Source of the DNA: Actinopolyspora halophila DSM 43834
Lineage (GTDB): Bacteria > Actinomycetota > Actinomycetes > Mycobacteriales > Pseudonocardiaceae
DNA length: 64,000 nt
Direction of reading: 5' to 3'
Assembly: GCF_000371785.1 (NCBI RefSeq)
Contig: NZ_AQUI01000002.1
Span: forward strand, 2,955,276-3,019,275
Part shown: positions 43,601 through 51,650 of the stretch, piece by piece
How positions within the stretch are numbered: the first letter of the stretch is position 1
Layout of the letters: each line of letters opens with the position of its first letter
The notes under the pieces: generated by a model
Told to the model about the DNA's origin: nothing
What the model saw: the letters and a program-made list of their open reading frames with translations, nothing else
Database searches by the model: none
Translations under genes and position numbers: made by a program

Positions 43601-45995
43601 CCAAGAACACCCGATGCCCGGAAGCACCGAGGTTTCGCACAGCCTCTGCGAACCGAACCGGCTCGCTGACGTTCCGGCCCCAGTGGGCACCGTCGAGCGT
43701 GGGCTCGGCAGCGGCTCCTTCGGTGGTCCGCGCCAGCGGAATCCTCGGTGCGACCGGGGTCAGGTGCTCCAGCAGCGAGCTCAGCTCGTTCCCCAGCGGA
43801 CGCAGTCCCGGAGTGTGGAAGGCGTACTCCCCCGGCATCAACCGCGCCGGAACGCCCCGCTCGGAAAGGTGCGCCACCAGCTCGTGCACCGCACTGGACT
43901 CTCCCGAGACCACGGTGCTCACGGGGGAATTGACCGCCGAGACGCACAGGGCGTCCTTCCAGGCGGCCAGCTCGGTGCGCGCATCCTGCTCCGGCAGCCG
44001 GATCGATGCCATCCGGCCCCGAGCCCGTGGGTCGGTCAGCAATCGCCCCCGACGAACGATGACCTCGACCGCGTCCGGCAGTTCCAGCGCTCCGGCCACA
44101 TGCGCCGCCGTGACCTCCCCCATGCTGTGACCGACGACAGCGGAGGGAACTACCCCCCAGTGCCGCCACAACTCCGCCAGCGCCACCTGCACCGCGAACA
44201 CCGCGGGTTGGGCGACCTCCGTGCTCGCCAACCCACCGCCGTCCCCGTCCGCACGCAACACGTCGAGGACGGACCAGCCCGTGTGCTCGGAGACGAGAGC
44301 GTCACAACGGCTCAGCGCCTCGGCGAACACCGGCTCGTCGAGCAGACCGGTCGCCATCCCCGCCCACTGGGAACCCTGTCCGGAGAAAACGAACACCACC
44401 GATTCCGGGTCCTCGGTATCGGCTCCGTCCGGCGGAGGGTGATCGAGGTCTTCAGCGAGACGGTCCGCGAGGCCGTCGACCAGCTCCCGCGCGTTTCGAC
44501 CGCTGACCGCGAGTCGCCGCCGTCTGTGGTGCGTACGGCGGGTGGCCGCCGTGTTCACATAGGCGTCCAGCTCACCTTCGTCGGTGAGCTCGGTCAGCCG
44601 TTCGCGGTGGGCCTCGCCCAGCGCCCGCAGCGCTGCTCCACTGGTCGTGGACAGCGGCAGCACGAGCGGAGCGTCACGGACGAGCCGTTCCTGCGCGGCA
44701 GGCCGGGAACCTGCCTCCAGGATCACGTGGGCATTGGTCCCGCTGAGCCCGAACGAACTCACACCGGCCAAGCGGGGCGTGCTCCCCTCGGGCAGGGCGA
44801 CCGTCTCGGTGGGCACCCGTACGGGCCAATCGTCCCAGCGGATGGCCGGATTGGGCTTCTCCAGGTGCAGATGAGCGGGAACCTCACCGTGCCGCAACGC
44901 CAACGCCGTCTTGAGCACGCCCGCTGCCCCGGACACCGAGTCGGTGTGTCCGAGGTTGGTTTTCACCGAGCCGATCAGCAGCGGTTCCGACCGGTTCGCG
45001 CCGTAGACCCCGGCGAGTGAACCCACTTCGATGGGGTCCCCCAGCGGAGTTCCCGTGCCGTGGGCCTCGACGTAGTCCACGTCCGACCCCGAGACCTCGG
45101 CGGCGCGCAGCGCATCGCGCAGCAAGCCCTGCTGCGCCGCGCCGTTGGGCACGGTCAGTCCCGCGCTGTTGCCGTCGTGGTTGACCGCCGATCCGCGCAC
45201 CACGGCGAGGATGTCGTCGTCATCGGCCTCGGCATCGGCCAACCGCTTGAGCACCAGCACCGCGCAGCCGTCGCCGCGAACGATCCCGTCCGCGTCCGCG
45301 TCGAACACGCGGCACCGACCGGACGGCGACATCGCGCCGATCTGGCACATGAACAGCGTCAGATCGGGGGCCAGCTGAAGGCTGGACCCCCCGACCAGCG
45401 CGAGGTCCGCCTCGCCGGTGATCAGACTCTGGCGGGCCAGGTGGAGGCCGACCAGCGACGAGGAGCAGGCGGTGGACACGGACATGGTGGGGCCGTGCAA
45501 CCCCAGCAGGTAGGACAGTCGCCCCGCGCCGAAGCTGGCCTCCTTGCCGGAGAGGTGCCACGGATCGACTTCGGTCTCGCCCGCCTGCCTGCTGTGCAGC
45601 AGCAGGTAGTCCATTCCCAGTGAAGCGGTGAACACCGCGGTACGTGAACCGTTCAGATCGCCAGGAACGATTCCGGAGTCCTCCAGCGCCGACCAGCTCG
45701 TCTCCAGCAGCATCCGCTGCTGGGGGTCCATCTGCCGGGCCTCCACCGGTGTGATGCCGAAGAACCCCGCGTCAAATGAGTCCACATCGGGTAAAAAAGC
45801 TCCCCATCGGGAGTACATCCGACCGGGCACCGATTTTCGCGGGTCGTAGTAGTGCTCGAGATCCCAACGGGATTCGGGGACCTCCGTCACGGCATCGGTA
45901 CCGGTCCGCAGCAGCTCCCACAGCCCACGTGGATCCGCGACGTCACCGGGAAAACGACAACCGGCACCGACGATAGCGATAGCACCGTCCACCAT
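37671..45995 (-). CDS. Type I PKS, modules 1-2: KS-AT-ACP-KS-AT-(DH)-(KR)-ACP (PltB-like)
   Basis: 2,774 residues. Module 1: KS with Cys177, His312 and His350; AT Ser624 (GHSMG) with YAFH at 724-727; ACP Ser945 (GMDSV). Module 2: KS with Cys1181, His1316 and His1355; AT Ser1624 with SGPGHSPF where HAFH is expected (1723-1730). A DH-like region from about 1895 keeps HPLL but no HxxxGxxxxP. A KR-like region (about 2180-2560) has a ruined cofactor loop (YLIAGVDCGE), and Gly2517, Ala2530 and Asp2534 replace the catalytic Ser, Tyr and Asn. The final ACP has Ser2688 in GMTSV, with Thr for the usual Asp. So both modules leave beta-keto groups. It accepts the pyrrolyl starter from the PCP; no loading domain is present. 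Confidence 0.94.
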   Translation of the reverse strand: MVDGAIAIVGAGCRFPGDVADPRGLWELLRTGTDAVTEVPESRWDLEHYYDPRKSVPGRMYSRWGAFLPDVDSFDAGFFGITPVEARQMDPQQRMLLETSWSALEDSGIVPGDLNGSRTAVFTASLGMDYLLLHSRQAGETEVDPWHLSGKEASFGAGRLSYLLGLHGPTMSVSTACSSSLVGLHLARQSLITGEADLALVGGSSLQLAPDLTLFMCQIGAMSPSGRCRVFDADADGIVRGDGCAVLVLKRLADAEADDDDILAVVRGSAVNHDGNSAGLTVPNGAAQQGLLRDALRAAEVSGSDVDYVEAHGTGTPLGDPIEVGSLAGVYGANRSEPLLIGSVKTNLGHTDSVSGAAGVLKTALALRHGEVPAHLHLEKPNPAIRWDDWPVRVPTETVALPEGSTPRLAGVSSFGLSGTNAHVILEAGSRPAAQERLVRDAPLVLPLSTTSGAALRALGEAHRERLTELTDEGELDAYVNTAATRRTHHRRRRLAVSGRNARELVDGLADRLAEDLDHPPPDGADTEDPESVVFVFSGQGSQWAGMATGLLDEPVFAEALSRCDALVSEHTGWSVLDVLRADGDGGGLASTEVAQPAVFAVQVALAELWRHWGVVPSAVVGHSMGEVTAAHVAGALELPDAVEVIVRRGRLLTDPRARGRMASIRLPEQDARTELAAWKDALCVSAVNSPVSTVVSGESSAVHELVAHLSERGVPARLMPGEYAFHTPGLRPLGNELSSLLEHLTPVAPRIPLARTTEGAAAEPTLDGAHWGRNVSEPVRFAEAVRNLGASGHRVFLEVGPHPVLTRPVLDCLRGEGVTGVATGSLRHDRPERASIGTALATLYEAGVDIDWSAVRARSGPPADVPTHPWRGPKLWFPRPSGSPVSPEPVPEEAPARTTPSEQGAFGQDGLVELVARNVAEVLGMDSSDSVRRGQGFTEMGMDSVGTVALANGLGSSLGVRVAKTAPFDHPTVRRLAEHLETLVPRDARTESAEETTDPEPPGDGAAARPEPVPAGRDDGSEPVAVVGIGCRFPGDASGPDGYWRLLREGTDAITPAPGGRFQDGESWMGGYLEGIDEFDAGFFRVPPREARVMDPQQRMFLEVAWEALENAGVVAADLAGSSTGVFAGMNSHDYAELVAGHPDNVDASYGTGVSFAASAGRLSYFLGARGPSLAVDTACSSSLVAVHLAMRSIRSGESELALAGGVNLIVKPVIHQSSELAGALAVDGRCKTFDDSADGYTRGEGCGVVVLKPLSRAISDGDDVYAVLLGSAVNNDGASGGLTVPNGPAQEEVVRTALTDAGVPGSGIGYVEAHGTGTPLGDPIELNALGNVLGEREGPRRCPVGSVKTNIGHLEAASGIAGLIKAALALHHRRIPRQLHTVRPTSAVAWEESPLRVAAEEQGFDDPERFAGVSAFGLTGTNAHVVLGAAPAASRAEPVDGDGRLVLPVSAHSASALAAQAESYRVLLENEHGPKPAGLCRTAALWRTHFDHRLVVHGSNRVELVRKLDRWLEQDADSAVIGGTADADQGSGPVFVFSGYGSQWSGMAADLIGADPVFTTTVQRCDRALREHLDWSVCEVLRGGEEPRAELDQQVLIFVLQVALAERWRAWGVRPCAVVGHSMGEVAAAHVAGALTLEEAARVMARRTRLLKELTGKGSMAVLGLPEREVLREIAGRSEEMWISVVNSGQSTVLSGSTEALRALTDELSERNVFARLITSSGPGHSPFAEPLRERLVEELAGLSPAVEEIPLYSAVRGGRVRGPDMTASFWGDNIRMPVRFADATRALLSAGTRTFLEVAPHPVLLQPIEQEMQEAGVAGATIASLRREESAEIALFDGLAKLHVHGHDLDWRTMLPAAEPEPGPTYAWQHKRYWVEHDRSGSGLPSVLPSRHPLLRGSIRTRATGTRTFEADVGEALTTAVRNGHGEQQPSAVWTELLCTAAAEITGHRRVRLRGLELPRHPERTRPRTVQLDACSGSGGPNLRLAPAPSGDSAGVSPADGPDAVGELAACTVDLVPDGYELDWKVVSDGDRSLADRWERALAELEHGPTLVAACPDAVEVLVEFPPEPGRWTLPPRLLPLAWDLAELLLGGGPVDPTAVESATVSTRSARRVRLMLRARRSGAHPLLDLRVCEAEGAELVRFDGVEFGGGEAEADSFATQRFGWRERPRRSAPSLSEGSWLLLADESGVAESLSRQLRLRGATAELFTGTSGEGELEERVRELRARGEYRGTVHLWGLDLPTTNPGEHNIGEAAGHYGSVAKAAAAHRTGERVWYVTRHGCAVGEHDVPGALRAPVWTLAGVAGVEHPEVWGGVLDLEPGGSTPEEDAAAIVEEVLGGDREDHVALRGSRRYVPRVEHVGTRVVAPAPREPGAKASYLIAGVDCGEVAAGLARDLAESGAGRVVLSGALAETADCAELTADVSRAGARLVIAESDPTRVEGARELVRESHSSEEPLAGVYWLGADFHLDPDGGQSGGAPAVSDAERRALGAWQLHRACAEAGVQPDAFAVCTGLAADWGAPGAQRAAVGDALLHALVTVRTAHGLPAVAVAVPAVEGPGLTDEYSRSRLGRSGLGTHSCRAAVDLLYRLATATSGKVFAAEADWWLLLRMYRQAIEWPLFDSLVLEETPDEAAGTAGRLAGLDDERRRSLAVELVLAEVAAVLGADSADDLDPDQGFFEQGMTSVTSLELRVRLERRFARSLPATVVFEHPNAAALAERLITEALGDTRESAEEADCGGRSTASTEPTHETDDDLLTRFTAEIDAANSLL

Positions 45996-46004
45996 GCCTC
46001 CTCC

Positions 46005-47348
46005 TCAGAACAGCGGAGCCGCGGTCGGCGCCTTGAGCTCGCCGAGATGGCCGTGCCACAGGTGGTCCGGGTTCTCCTCGACCGTCTTGACCACGTCACG
46101 CATCGCCGACAACGCCCTCGGCTCTTCGTCGTCGTAGACATCCCCCTGCAGCATCTTCAGCACGTCGAGCCGGTAACGCGGGTCCTGCACGAACGCGGTG
46201 AACAGGATGTTGAGCCGGTAATAGATGGAGATGAATTCGTACCAGTTGCGCACACCGCGACGGATCTTTCCCTCGAAACGGGAGAAAGCCGATTTGCCGA
46301 AATCATCGTTCCCGACCGCGGAGACAATGTCCTCGGCCGCGATCCTGGCGCTGTTGAGCGCCACACTCACACCGCTGGAGAAAATCGGATCGACGAACCG
46401 CGCGGCATCACCGATCATGACGAACCGGTCACCGGTGATCTCCTTCATCCCGTAGCTGTAGTCACCCTCGGAGACGAAGGGACGCACCCGCCGCGCCGAC
46501 TCCAGCGCTGTGCGCAGCTCCGGCCTGCTGCCGACGGTGTCCCAGAAGAACCGCTCACGGTCCGCCCCGGACCCCGCGAAGTACTTCTTCTGCGTGACCA
46601 CGCCGACACTCGTGATGTCCTCCGTGATCGGGATCTGCCACACCCAGGTGTCGGTGATGGGCAGGAAATGGATGAATATGTAGTCGGCCTTGCGCTCGTT
46701 CTCGGCGAGGGCCGTGCGGTCCAAGCCGTCGAACCAAGTGTGGATCGCGTACTGCTTGAACACCGGATCCGGGACCTTGACCCCCAGCTGGCGCCCGAGA
46801 AAGGTGTCCCGCCCACTGGCGTCCACCACCATCCGCGCACGCACCCCGACCTCCTGCTTACCGACCGGAAAGCGCACCGTGGCCGCGTCCTCGCTGAATT
46901 CGACGCGGCGAATCCGCGTCCCCTCGAAGACCTTGGCGCCCATGCTGCTGGCGTGCTGCAACAGCAGCTGATCGAACTTTCCCCGGTCCACGTGGTAGGT
47001 GTAGTCCTGCGCGACACCTTCCTGATCGCGCTCGCTGAACTCGATCTCGGCCGCCCCCAGGCCGGAGTGCAGACCGCCGAAACCGGCGCTGGGTATGTCG
47101 CTGACCTCCGAAGTCCAAGCGGCGCCGTACTTCTTCGGAAACCCCGCGCCGTCCACCAGTTCCAACGCCCCTATCTCGGACAACACCGGCGTGGTGGCGG
47201 GCACCAACGACTCACCGACGTGCGGGCGCGGGAACAGGGCGCTCTCGAACACCGCGCAGGAGATCCCCGCGCGGGCGAGGTAGGAGGCGATCGTGGACCC
47301 GGCAGGCCCACCGCCGATTATCGCAACATCGAAATCGAATCCGGTCAT
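46005..47348 (-). CDS. Pyrrolyl-PCP FADH2-dependent halogenase (PltA-like)
   Basis: 447 residues, shorter than the two phenol-type enzymes. GGGPAG at 12-17, HVGESLVP (GES 45-47), the candidate catalytic lysines in FPKKYGAAW (72-73), VDASGRDTF, WVWQIP at 235-240 and GDAARFVDPIFSSGVSVAL. GESLVP plus KKYGA is the pattern of halogenases acting on carrier-bound pyrroles (PltA, Mpy16 type). It lies directly between the PCP gene (64 nt) and the first PKS gene (9 nt), so its substrate is almost certainly pyrrolyl-S-PCP. Mono- or dichlorination cannot be told from the sequence. Confidence 0.9.
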   Translation of the reverse strand: MTGFDFDVAIIGGGPAGSTIASYLARAGISCAVFESALFPRPHVGESLVPATTPVLSEIGALELVDGAGFPKKYGAAWTSEVSDIPSAGFGGLHSGLGAAEIEFSERDQEGVAQDYTYHVDRGKFDQLLLQHASSMGAKVFEGTRIRRVEFSEDAATVRFPVGKQEVGVRARMVVDASGRDTFLGRQLGVKVPDPVFKQYAIHTWFDGLDRTALAENERKADYIFIHFLPITDTWVWQIPITEDITSVGVVTQKKYFAGSGADRERFFWDTVGSRPELRTALESARRVRPFVSEGDYSYGMKEITGDRFVMIGDAARFVDPIFSSGVSVALNSARIAAEDIVSAVGNDDFGKSAFSRFEGKIRRGVRNWYEFISIYYRLNILFTAFVQDPRYRLDVLKMLQGDVYDDEEPRALSAMRDVVKTVEENPDHLWHGHLGELKAPTAAPLF

Positions 47349-47412
47349 TCTATTTCCCTCGCAGGTCGGCGGCCACTTCCCGCAACACCTCGAAACAGAG
47401 CGAATCGGGTTT

Positions 47413-47706
47413 TCAAGCCGTTTCTGAGTATTCCTCCCGCAGGGCCAGCACGAGCGAAGTGACCGCTTCCAGGTTCTTGAAGTTGGAACCGAATATCCTC
47501 TCCGGAGGAACGAAAACGCCGAACTCCGCGCGGACGTGCGCGATCAGTTCGGCCGTGCTCAACGAGTTCAGGATTCCCAGCTCCAACAATGGAGTCCTGC
47601 CGTCTATGTCCGCTTCGGAATCCTTGACAACATTCTCCAGGACGAACTCACGAAGATTGGCGAGTACGTCCTCACGACTCAGCGGAGTGTCTTTCGTTTC
47701 GGCCAC
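47413..47706 (-). CDS. Stand-alone peptidyl carrier protein (PltL-like)
   Basis: 97 residues from GTG (complement of 47704-47706) with GGGAGG 7 nt upstream; the longer open frame upstream is discarded. The phosphopantetheine site is Ser48 in LLELGILNSLS, with Asn in place of the usual Asp of DSL. The four-helix carrier pattern is otherwise normal (FVLENVV...ELIAHVRAEFGVFVPPERIFGSNFKNLEAVTSLV). It is the first gene of the operon PCP-halogenase-PKS-PKS-halogenase-halogenase homologue-flavin reductase-regulator. It should carry proline during oxidation to pyrrole-2-carboxyl and chlorination. Confidence 0.9.
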   Translation of the reverse strand: MAETKDTPLSREDVLANLREFVLENVVKDSEADIDGRTPLLELGILNSLSTAELIAHVRAEFGVFVPPERIFGSNFKNLEAVTSLVLALREEYSETA

Positions 47707-47912
47707 TGCTCTACCTCCCGGGGTGAGAGTCGGAACACGATTCCGCTGTGCTGGCCACTGTGTGTCGTCCGCGCAGCGTTGCACCGGGGTCCGTCCCACG
47801 GATGGTCGACTCCGGCAGCGCTGCCGTCCCACCCGCTTTCCGATGACACGATTACGCTAGCTGCCGCACGGGGAAACCGACTTCCACCTCGCGAACGAAT
47901 CAACCGATCACA

Positions 47913-47926
47913 CCCAGGGGTGACAC
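47913..47926. repeat. 14-bp direct repeat, copy 1
   Basis: CCCAGGGGTGACAC, identical to 47996-48009. The copies lie 83 bp apart (about eight helical turns) upstream of the PKS operon. Candidate activator site. Confidence 0.6.
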
Positions 47927-47995
47927 GACGGCGCCTCACCCCGACGGCCGTGGGAAACTCACCATGCCGGCGTCGGCGAGGACACGGACATCCCT

Positions 47996-48009
47996 CCCAG
48001 GGGTGACAC
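47996..48009. repeat. 14-bp direct repeat, copy 2
   Basis: CCCAGGGGTGACAC, identical to 47913-47926; see that entry. Both copies are in the same orientation. Confidence 0.6.
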
Positions 48010-48311
48010 CGCGTACAACTGCCCGACCTCCCGACGTCTCCACCGCACGACCCCGCGAGGGCCGCCGAGCACATCGGCGACGCGCTGCACCACGCCACCG
48101 GAGCCCTGCCCGGGCCCCGCGGCGCAACCACCCCCGGAACGTCTCACCACGAGCGGCAATACGCCGGAGACCATGAATTCATCACTGCCGGAATAAATGG
48201 TGACCACGGATATCTTTGAAACACATCGATCTCCCGATAGCATTCGGGCGTAAGTGACCACGGACCATCCTTGCGCGCCGGTGGCGGAAACCACCGCGAG
48301 CGGAACTGGCG

Positions 48312-48974
48312 GTGATCGTGCGAAACGCAACTCCTGGAGACCACGAGCCACGTACCAACGTACTGCTACTCGGTTCGGCGAGTCCGTTCTGGACGAACCT
48401 CGCCGCTGCACTGAGAGCACACTCGGATTTCGAGATCAGCGAGATGCCGAACGCCCGATACCGGTCAGCACCGTTTCTTCCCGAGGTGATCCTCGTCGAA
48501 GCCGGAAGCGAGGACTTCCCCGAGCCCGAATACCGGCACGGGGACGACGAGCCCCTCCCTCCCAGAGTGCTCGCCTTCGCCGACGAGCCGGCCCCGGTTT
48601 ACAGGCACGAGGTGCGCGGCGTGCTCGGCAAGAACCGCCCAGCCAGGGAGATCGCGGCCGCGATCCGCCTCGTAGCTGGCGGGTACTGGCTGTTCGTCCC
48701 CCCGGAACCGCCCGCGGGTTCGGGCGAGACGCAGGAGAACGGTTTCAGCGTCGATCGGGCCGCTCTGGAACAGCTCAGCGAACGGGAGATCGACGTGCTG
48801 CGCCTGATCGCGGGCGGCTACGACAACGCCGAGATCTCCGGAGAGTTGTTCCTGAGCATCAGCACCGTGAAATCACACGTCCGCCGCCTGTTCGGCAAGC
48901 TCGACATCAGCAACCGAACCCAGGCCGTCATCTACGCCTACGAGGGCGGGGTCATCGACCCCGCCTCGCGATAG
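48312..48974 (+). CDS. LuxR-type orphan regulator with receiver-like domain lacking the phosphoacceptor
   Basis: 220 residues; GTG at 48312, with another GTG 6 nt later equally possible. The N-domain resembles a receiver (TNVLLLGSASPFWTNLAAAL, PEVILVEAG), but the Asp expected at the end of the second strand is Glu, so it is not phosphorylated in the normal way. The C-terminal HTH is QLSEREIDVLRLIAGGYDNAEISGELFLSISTVKSHVRRLFGKLDISNRTQAVIYAYE. It is related to the LuxR-type protein at 28298-28966 but only in the HTH. It is divergent from the PKS operon and convergent with the adenylation gene, suggesting a cluster-situated activator. Confidence 0.85.
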   Translation: MIVRNATPGDHEPRTNVLLLGSASPFWTNLAAALRAHSDFEISEMPNARYRSAPFLPEVILVEAGSEDFPEPEYRHGDDEPLPPRVLAFADEPAPVYRHEVRGVLGKNRPAREIAAAIRLVAGGYWLFVPPEPPAGSGETQENGFSVDRAALEQLSEREIDVLRLIAGGYDNAEISGELFLSISTVKSHVRRLFGKLDISNRTQAVIYAYEGGVIDPASR

Positions 48975-49032
48975 CACCGTGGCGAACGAGGCCGATGCAC
49001 GAGTCAGGAAGCGTTCGCGCGCCGGTCTCTCA

Positions 49033-50505
49033 TCAGAGGGAGCTGTTCTCGATGCCCGTCACCACGGCGGCGCGGTCGTACTTGCCGTTGGGCGTACGCG
49101 GGAGTTCCGATGCCGGGTGCACGGCGTCCACGAGCATGTAGGTGGGCAACCGCGACGCACAGTGCCGTTTGAGCGTGAGCAGGTTCGGCGAATCAGCCTC
49201 CGAGGTCGGCACCAACACGGCATGGAGTCGCGCGTCCAGACCGTCGCCGACCACGACGACCAACACCTCGCTCACCGTGTCGATCTCGGCGATCACCGCC
49301 TCTACTTCGGAGAGCTCGATGCGGTATCCACGCACTTTGGCCATGTGGTCGCGTCTGCCCACGTACTCGAGCTGTCCCGATTCGCCCAAACGCGCCAGAT
49401 CGCCGGTGCGGTACACACCACGCGCCGGCTCTCCTCCCCAATAGCCCAGCATCACCGTCGGCCCGGACACGACCAGCTCGGTGCCCGAGCCGTCCGGGGT
49501 GGGCACCAGTTCGACCGTATCGTCCGAACAGGCGAGGCCGATCGGGATCGCGTGTCGCGGTACGTCCTCCAGCGGTCCCACCTCGTAGGAGGTGCACACG
49601 TTCGTCTCGGTGGGTCCGTACCAGTTGAACAGGCGGACGTTCGGCCATGCCCGTCGCAATCTGCGCACGTGATCGGCGGCGAACGGTTCCCCCGCGAACA
49701 CGCAACAGCGCAGAGCGGCAGGCGGTTCCCCGTCCAGCAGGCCACCTTTGTTGATCATCAGTGCGAGTGCCGAGGGCACCGAGTACCAGATGGTGAGCTC
49801 GCGCTCCACGAGCATCCTCACGAGCTGTTCCGGCGCGAAGGCCACCTCGTCGTCCACGAGATGCACCGAGGCCCCCGCGTGAAACGCTCCGTAAAGGTCG
49901 AACACGGACAGATCGAAGTTGAACGGCGCGTGATTGGACAGGCGATCACTCGGCACGAGACCGAGTTCGATACAGGCCCACCGCACGAATGCCAGCGCGT
50001 TGGTGTGGCTCAGGCAGACGCCCTTCGGCTCTCCGGTGGAGCCGGAGGTGTAGAGAATGTAAGCCGGATCGTCGGGACTGCCGCGATGATGCACGAACGT
50101 GCTGTCGCCGGAGCCTTCCCGTCGGAACTCGTCGGCCAGGGCCCCGATTCCACACTCCGGGCGCGCGCCCGAGAGCATCCCCGTCCCGGAGTCGGTGACG
50201 ACCAGCGCGGCCGAGCAGCTCTCCGCGATGGTCGCGACTCTGGCCACCGGGTTCGTTCCCGATACCGGAACGTATATGGCACCGGTACGCAGGCACCCCT
50301 GCATCAGCGCAACCGCGTGCACGGTTTTCGCGGTCCACAGCACCACGCGGTCCCCCGGACGGACTCCGCGGGCACGCAGGGCGATGGCGTACCGGTCGGC
50401 GAGACGGTCGAGTCGCCCGTAGGTCAACGATTCGGTGGCGTCGCGCACGGCCGGCGCTCCTGGGTCCCGAGCGGCGGCGTCGACCACCAGATCGTGCAGT
50501 CTCAC
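49033..50505 (-). CDS. Proline adenylation enzyme (PltF-like)
   Basis: 490 residues from GTG (complement of 50503-50505), overlapping the stop of the dehydrogenase gene (GTGA). All adenylation cores are present: A3 YTSGSTGEPKG (152-162), A5 NWYGPTET (294-301), A7 YRTGDL (365-370) and the A10 lysine Lys475 in NGKYDR. It is stand-alone, with no condensation or carrier domain. Proline specificity is inferred from the partner genes, a prolyl-PCP dehydrogenase and a free PCP, not read from the pocket. It activates proline as the AMP ester and loads the PCP encoded at 47413-47706. Confidence 0.9.
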   Translation of the reverse strand: MRLHDLVVDAAARDPGAPAVRDATESLTYGRLDRLADRYAIALRARGVRPGDRVVLWTAKTVHAVALMQGCLRTGAIYVPVSGTNPVARVATIAESCSAALVVTDSGTGMLSGARPECGIGALADEFRREGSGDSTFVHHRGSPDDPAYILYTSGSTGEPKGVCLSHTNALAFVRWACIELGLVPSDRLSNHAPFNFDLSVFDLYGAFHAGASVHLVDDEVAFAPEQLVRMLVERELTIWYSVPSALALMINKGGLLDGEPPAALRCCVFAGEPFAADHVRRLRRAWPNVRLFNWYGPTETNVCTSYEVGPLEDVPRHAIPIGLACSDDTVELVPTPDGSGTELVVSGPTVMLGYWGGEPARGVYRTGDLARLGESGQLEYVGRRDHMAKVRGYRIELSEVEAVIAEIDTVSEVLVVVVGDGLDARLHAVLVPTSEADSPNLLTLKRHCASRLPTYMLVDAVHPASELPRTPNGKYDRAAVVTGIENSSL

Positions 50506-51650
50506 AATCCCAGCTCCCTCGCGATGACGTTTTTCTGGATCTCCGAAGTACCGGAGAACAACAGGCTCGGAACGCTGTCGCGGAGTACCCGCTCGATACC
50601 GGGTTCGACCCGGTACCCCTCGGCACCGAACAGGCGCACCGCATCCAGGGCACTCGCCACGACGCTTTCGGACACGGCGAGTTTGGACAGCGCGATGTCC
50701 AGGGGTGCCGATCCGTTCCGGTCGATTTCCCAACACGCTCGGTAGAGCAGCAACCGTGCCGACTCCGCACGGAGCTTCATATCGGCCACTCGGTGCGCGA
50801 CGGCTTGGAACCGCGAAAGGGACTCACCGAACTGCTTGCGACTCGTCACCCGTGCGCGGACGTCGTCGACGATCCGGTCCAGCAGGCCGAGGTAACCGGC
50901 GAACAGACAGCTGCGTTCCCAGCCCATGGAGTGCTGGAATATCGCCGCCCCGCCTCCGACGTGCCCGAGCACGTTCGCGTCCGGGACGAAGCACTCCCGG
51001 AACGTCACGGTTCCCGCCGGCACCGATTCCAGCCCCATCTTGGCGAACGCCCCTCCCGCTTCGACACCGTCGGTGGTGGTCTCCACCAGGAAAGCGGTCT
51101 GCCCCAGGTACCCCGCTTCCGGATCGGTAGTGGCGTACACGACCAGAACGTCGGCGACAGGACCGTTGCTGACGAAACTCTTGGTTCCGTCGAGCAGGTA
51201 CCCACCGGTGACTCTGTGGGCCGTGACCGACAGTCCGCTGACGTCGGAGCCGGCCTCCTGCTCGGTCATCGCGTTGCCCGCGATCAGTTCACCGGAACAC
51301 ATCCCGGGTAGCCAACGCTCCCGCAGCGCCTCGCCGCCGAACCGGGCCAGCGGAACGGCGCAGGCGAACTGATGGGCTCCCACTGCGAAGACCACCCCGG
51401 TATCCGGCCACCCACATCCGAACGCCTCGAACATCCTCGCCGTGTCCAGCGCGCCGTGCCCCTGACCACCATGGCGGCCGGGTACAGCCAGACCGAGCAC
51501 CCCGAGCTCCGCCAACCCGGGCCAGTGTCCACGCAACGAACCGCCGTGATCAGCGACACCGTCGAAGTCCGCGGTGTGATAACGCTGCTGCGAGGCCTCC
51601 AAAAGCTCTCGGTAACGCCGCTCCTGCTCCGCAGTCCATCCGAATTCCAC
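50502..51650 (-). CDS. Prolyl-PCP dehydrogenase, acyl-CoA-dehydrogenase fold (PltE-like)
   Basis: About 382 residues; the GTG at 51650 is chosen because GGGAG precedes it and the resulting N-terminus (VEFGWTAEQERRYREL) matches the usual family start. An ATG 27 nt upstream is possible. FAD and substrate motifs: AMTEQEAGSDVSGL, GTKSFVSNGPVAD, GWERSCLFAGYLG, SRKQFGESLSRFQAVAHRVADM and the C-terminal LFSGTSEIQKNVIARELGL. In the plt and related pathways this enzyme oxidises prolyl-S-PCP twice to the pyrrole. It is co-translated with the adenylation gene. Confidence 0.9.
   Translation of the reverse strand: MEFGWTAEQERRYRELLEASQQRYHTADFDGVADHGGSLRGHWPGLAELGVLGLAVPGRHGGQGHGALDTARMFEAFGCGWPDTGVVFAVGAHQFACAVPLARFGGEALRERWLPGMCSGELIAGNAMTEQEAGSDVSGLSVTAHRVTGGYLLDGTKSFVSNGPVADVLVVYATTDPEAGYLGQTAFLVETTTDGVEAGGAFAKMGLESVPAGTVTFRECFVPDANVLGHVGGGAAIFQHSMGWERSCLFAGYLGLLDRIVDDVRARVTSRKQFGESLSRFQAVAHRVADMKLRAESARLLLYRACWEIDRNGSAPLDIALSKLAVSESVVASALDAVRLFGAEGYRVEPGIERVLRDSVPSLLFSGTSEIQKNVIARELGL

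Larger units (their letters stand above)
47707..48311. promoter_or_regulatory. Divergent promoter region of the biosynthetic core
   Basis: About 600 bp between the PCP gene (minus) and a LuxR-type regulator (plus); no gene seen. It contains a 14-bp direct repeat CCCAGGGGTGACAC at 47913-47926 and 47996-48009, 83 bp apart, and a perfect 10-bp palindrome ATGAATTCAT at 48173-48182. These are candidate binding sites for the two LuxR-type regulators. No clear -10/-35 pair was picked. Confidence 0.55.

Noticed and set aside
42345-45020. An 891-codon plus-strand frame inside the bimodular PKS
   Set aside because: Antisense shadow of module 1 with low-complexity composition and no homology visible; the minus-strand PKS domains are unambiguous.
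33040-45995. Possible TE or loading domain within the PKS proteins
   Set aside because: Both proteins end directly after an ACP and begin with a KS; no GxSxG hydrolase or starter-loading domain is present, so release and loading must be in trans.
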